This document shows, in pieces, positions 62,684-64,000 of a DNA stretch of 64,000 nucleotides (its first letter is position 1; every line of letters starts with the position of its first letter). The DNA comes from Lates calcarifer (lineage: Eukaryota > Chordata > Actinopteri > Centropomidae), in the NCBI RefSeq assembly GCF_001640805.2, contig NC_066852.1:2558774-2622773 (forward strand), read 5' to 3'. The position numbers and the translations under genes were made by a program. The notes under the pieces were generated by a model. That model searched no databases. It saw only the letters and a program-made list of their open reading frames with translations, and was not told the origin of the DNA.

Positions 62684-62712
<29 letters not shown>
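62684..62712. repeat. (CA)n microsatellite
   Basis: CA array of about 14 units; a short (GT)n lies at 62310-62328. Confidence 0.95.
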
Positions 62713-62715
<3 letters not shown>

Positions 62716-63159
62716 CACACACTCTTGCTTATCAGTAAATCATGAAATCAGGCTGAAAGGGAGAAGCAGACAAAGACTGGACAGAAGAGAAGCAAAGTGT
62801 AGTAACATAAACCAAAATAAAAGGTGACAAAGTCAAAATACAAAATGGTGACAAATGACATAAAACATAAGAGACTTTATTGTCTTGTCTTTATGAAAGT
62901 ATATGAATATCAGTATAACAGAATGCACAAATACCTGTTACATCACACTATCTGGTATTGTATTTGTGTATGTCACAGTAAAAGCAGTGCAGTGTAGCGT
63001 GTATATTGCACAGTTGTATTTACAGTCCTGAGTGTGCATCAGCAGTCTTGACTATGTGGGCCGAGTGTGTCTGATTCTCTGCACAGCAGCTGGAGCTCCT
63101 GTAAAAATACTAGCTTCTAAAATAGGACTACAAACCACCATGGTTAAATATCATCTGTA

Positions 63160-63370
63160 CATTATGTGTAATTGGGGCAGACAGCACGCCTCTACCAAAC
63201 CTGCTGCACATAAACATGGTAATTAAGTGTCTCAGAGAGAAGCGGCCCAGGTGGCTGATGGGAAGACACCGCTCAGCGGGACAAAAGCTGTGCATTTTGA
63301 GTGGGCTGGAATCCTTATGACCCTGTGGGGAGATTTTCCACTTAATACACCAACAATGAAGAGTTCATAA
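63160..63370. other. Candidate conserved non-coding block
   Basis: Repeat-free, balanced-composition stretch with ACATGGTAATTAAGTG, a CCCAGGTGGCTGATGG E-box region and a TCCACTTAATACACC end. It contrasts with flanking low-complexity DNA. Conservation is not demonstrated. Confidence 0.2.
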
Positions 63371-64000
63371 TAGCCCAGCTAACCTCTCTTTTCTCCCACT
63401 CGTTGTCTCTCACCTCCCCCTGTTTGGTCTCTCCCTCTCAGACAGGTGGAGGGGTAAGCTGATATGGTGGGAGTTTTCTCTCTTTAGCAATAACCTGCTG
63501 TTTACTGGGGAAACTGGAGTGATAAATAGATTGCTGAGATCAGAGGAGAGAAGGATTTTCACTCAGAAATATTTGAAAGCTGCAGTCATATTTTTTTATT
63601 TTTTTGTGGTTTTTAGTTTTTTCTGTCTATTAATCAGAGAATCAGGGTGTGATGACAGGGCAGTGCTGGTCTGCAGCTTGCCTGCTGGAATGCTGTGGGT
63701 TGCCCCAGTTGATTTATCAACCACAGGAAACGAATGAAGCAGCGTTCACCATGTGCTCTCCTCCCTCCTGCCCTCTGCACGATGTCGTCACCAACTCACT
63801 CATATCTCACCTGAAGGAATTCCAGGACTTCCTGAAAAACCAAATATGGTCAAACATCCTGGTGGATTATCCACAGCTTGAGATCAGGGGGAGTTGTGAA
63901 ACACATTTCTCATTTTATGCTCTCTACCTGCATGAAACATTTGGCAAGAGCTATGTGATGTGATATTAAGTCTGATGTGTAATGTTTGGTTTCCTGTACT
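63371..64000. other. Gene-free right edge of window
   Basis: A plus-strand frame at 63649-63963 stays open for about 100 codons but shows no domain that I recognise, no splice context and no start context of note. I treat it as chance. Confidence 0.35.

Noticed and set aside
63649..63963. Plus-strand frame of 104 codons at the right edge.
   Set aside because: No domain, no splice signals and no supporting context; treated as chance.

Overview
The window looks like teleost fish genomic DNA, most likely percomorph. It carries one convincing protein-coding gene, a two-exon class IV POU homeobox gene (pou4f/Brn3 family), on the minus strand at 485-2872. The fish assignment rests on the gene, on very abundant (CA)n/(GT)n microsatellites, and on several interspersed repeat signatures that I recognise from ray-finned fish genomes. 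No bacterial, phage, CRISPR, rRNA or tRNA feature was seen.

Layout. Positions 1-484 lie downstream of the stop codon and are probably 3' UTR. Positions 485-1411 are exon 2 and 1412-2752 the single phase-0 intron. Positions 2753-2872 are the coding part of exon 1, followed by a GC-rich 5' UTR and a promoter candidate to about 3240. Everything from 3241 to 64000 lies upstream of the gene and is non-coding as far as I can tell. From 3.2 to about 11.6 kb it holds simple repeats and AT-rich, homeodomain-site-like stretches, and I recognise no transposon there. From 11.6 kb on, decayed interspersed repeats appear. They are densest at 31-33 kb, 42-45 kb, 48.5-49.5 kb and 53-56 kb. They include a broken Tc1-like transposase, a broken mariner-type transposase, three LINE 3' ends, and several repeat families with two copies each.

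Functional reading. The window is a single developmental transcription-factor gene with a long gene-free 5' flank. Such flanks usually hold long-range enhancers, and I mark several candidate conserved non-coding blocks at low confidence because sequence alone cannot show conservation. The Pou4f protein is a mosaic of features of the three tetrapod paralogues and carries unusual residues in its POU-specific domain, so paralogue assignment is the main open question. I did not find a new multi-gene system.
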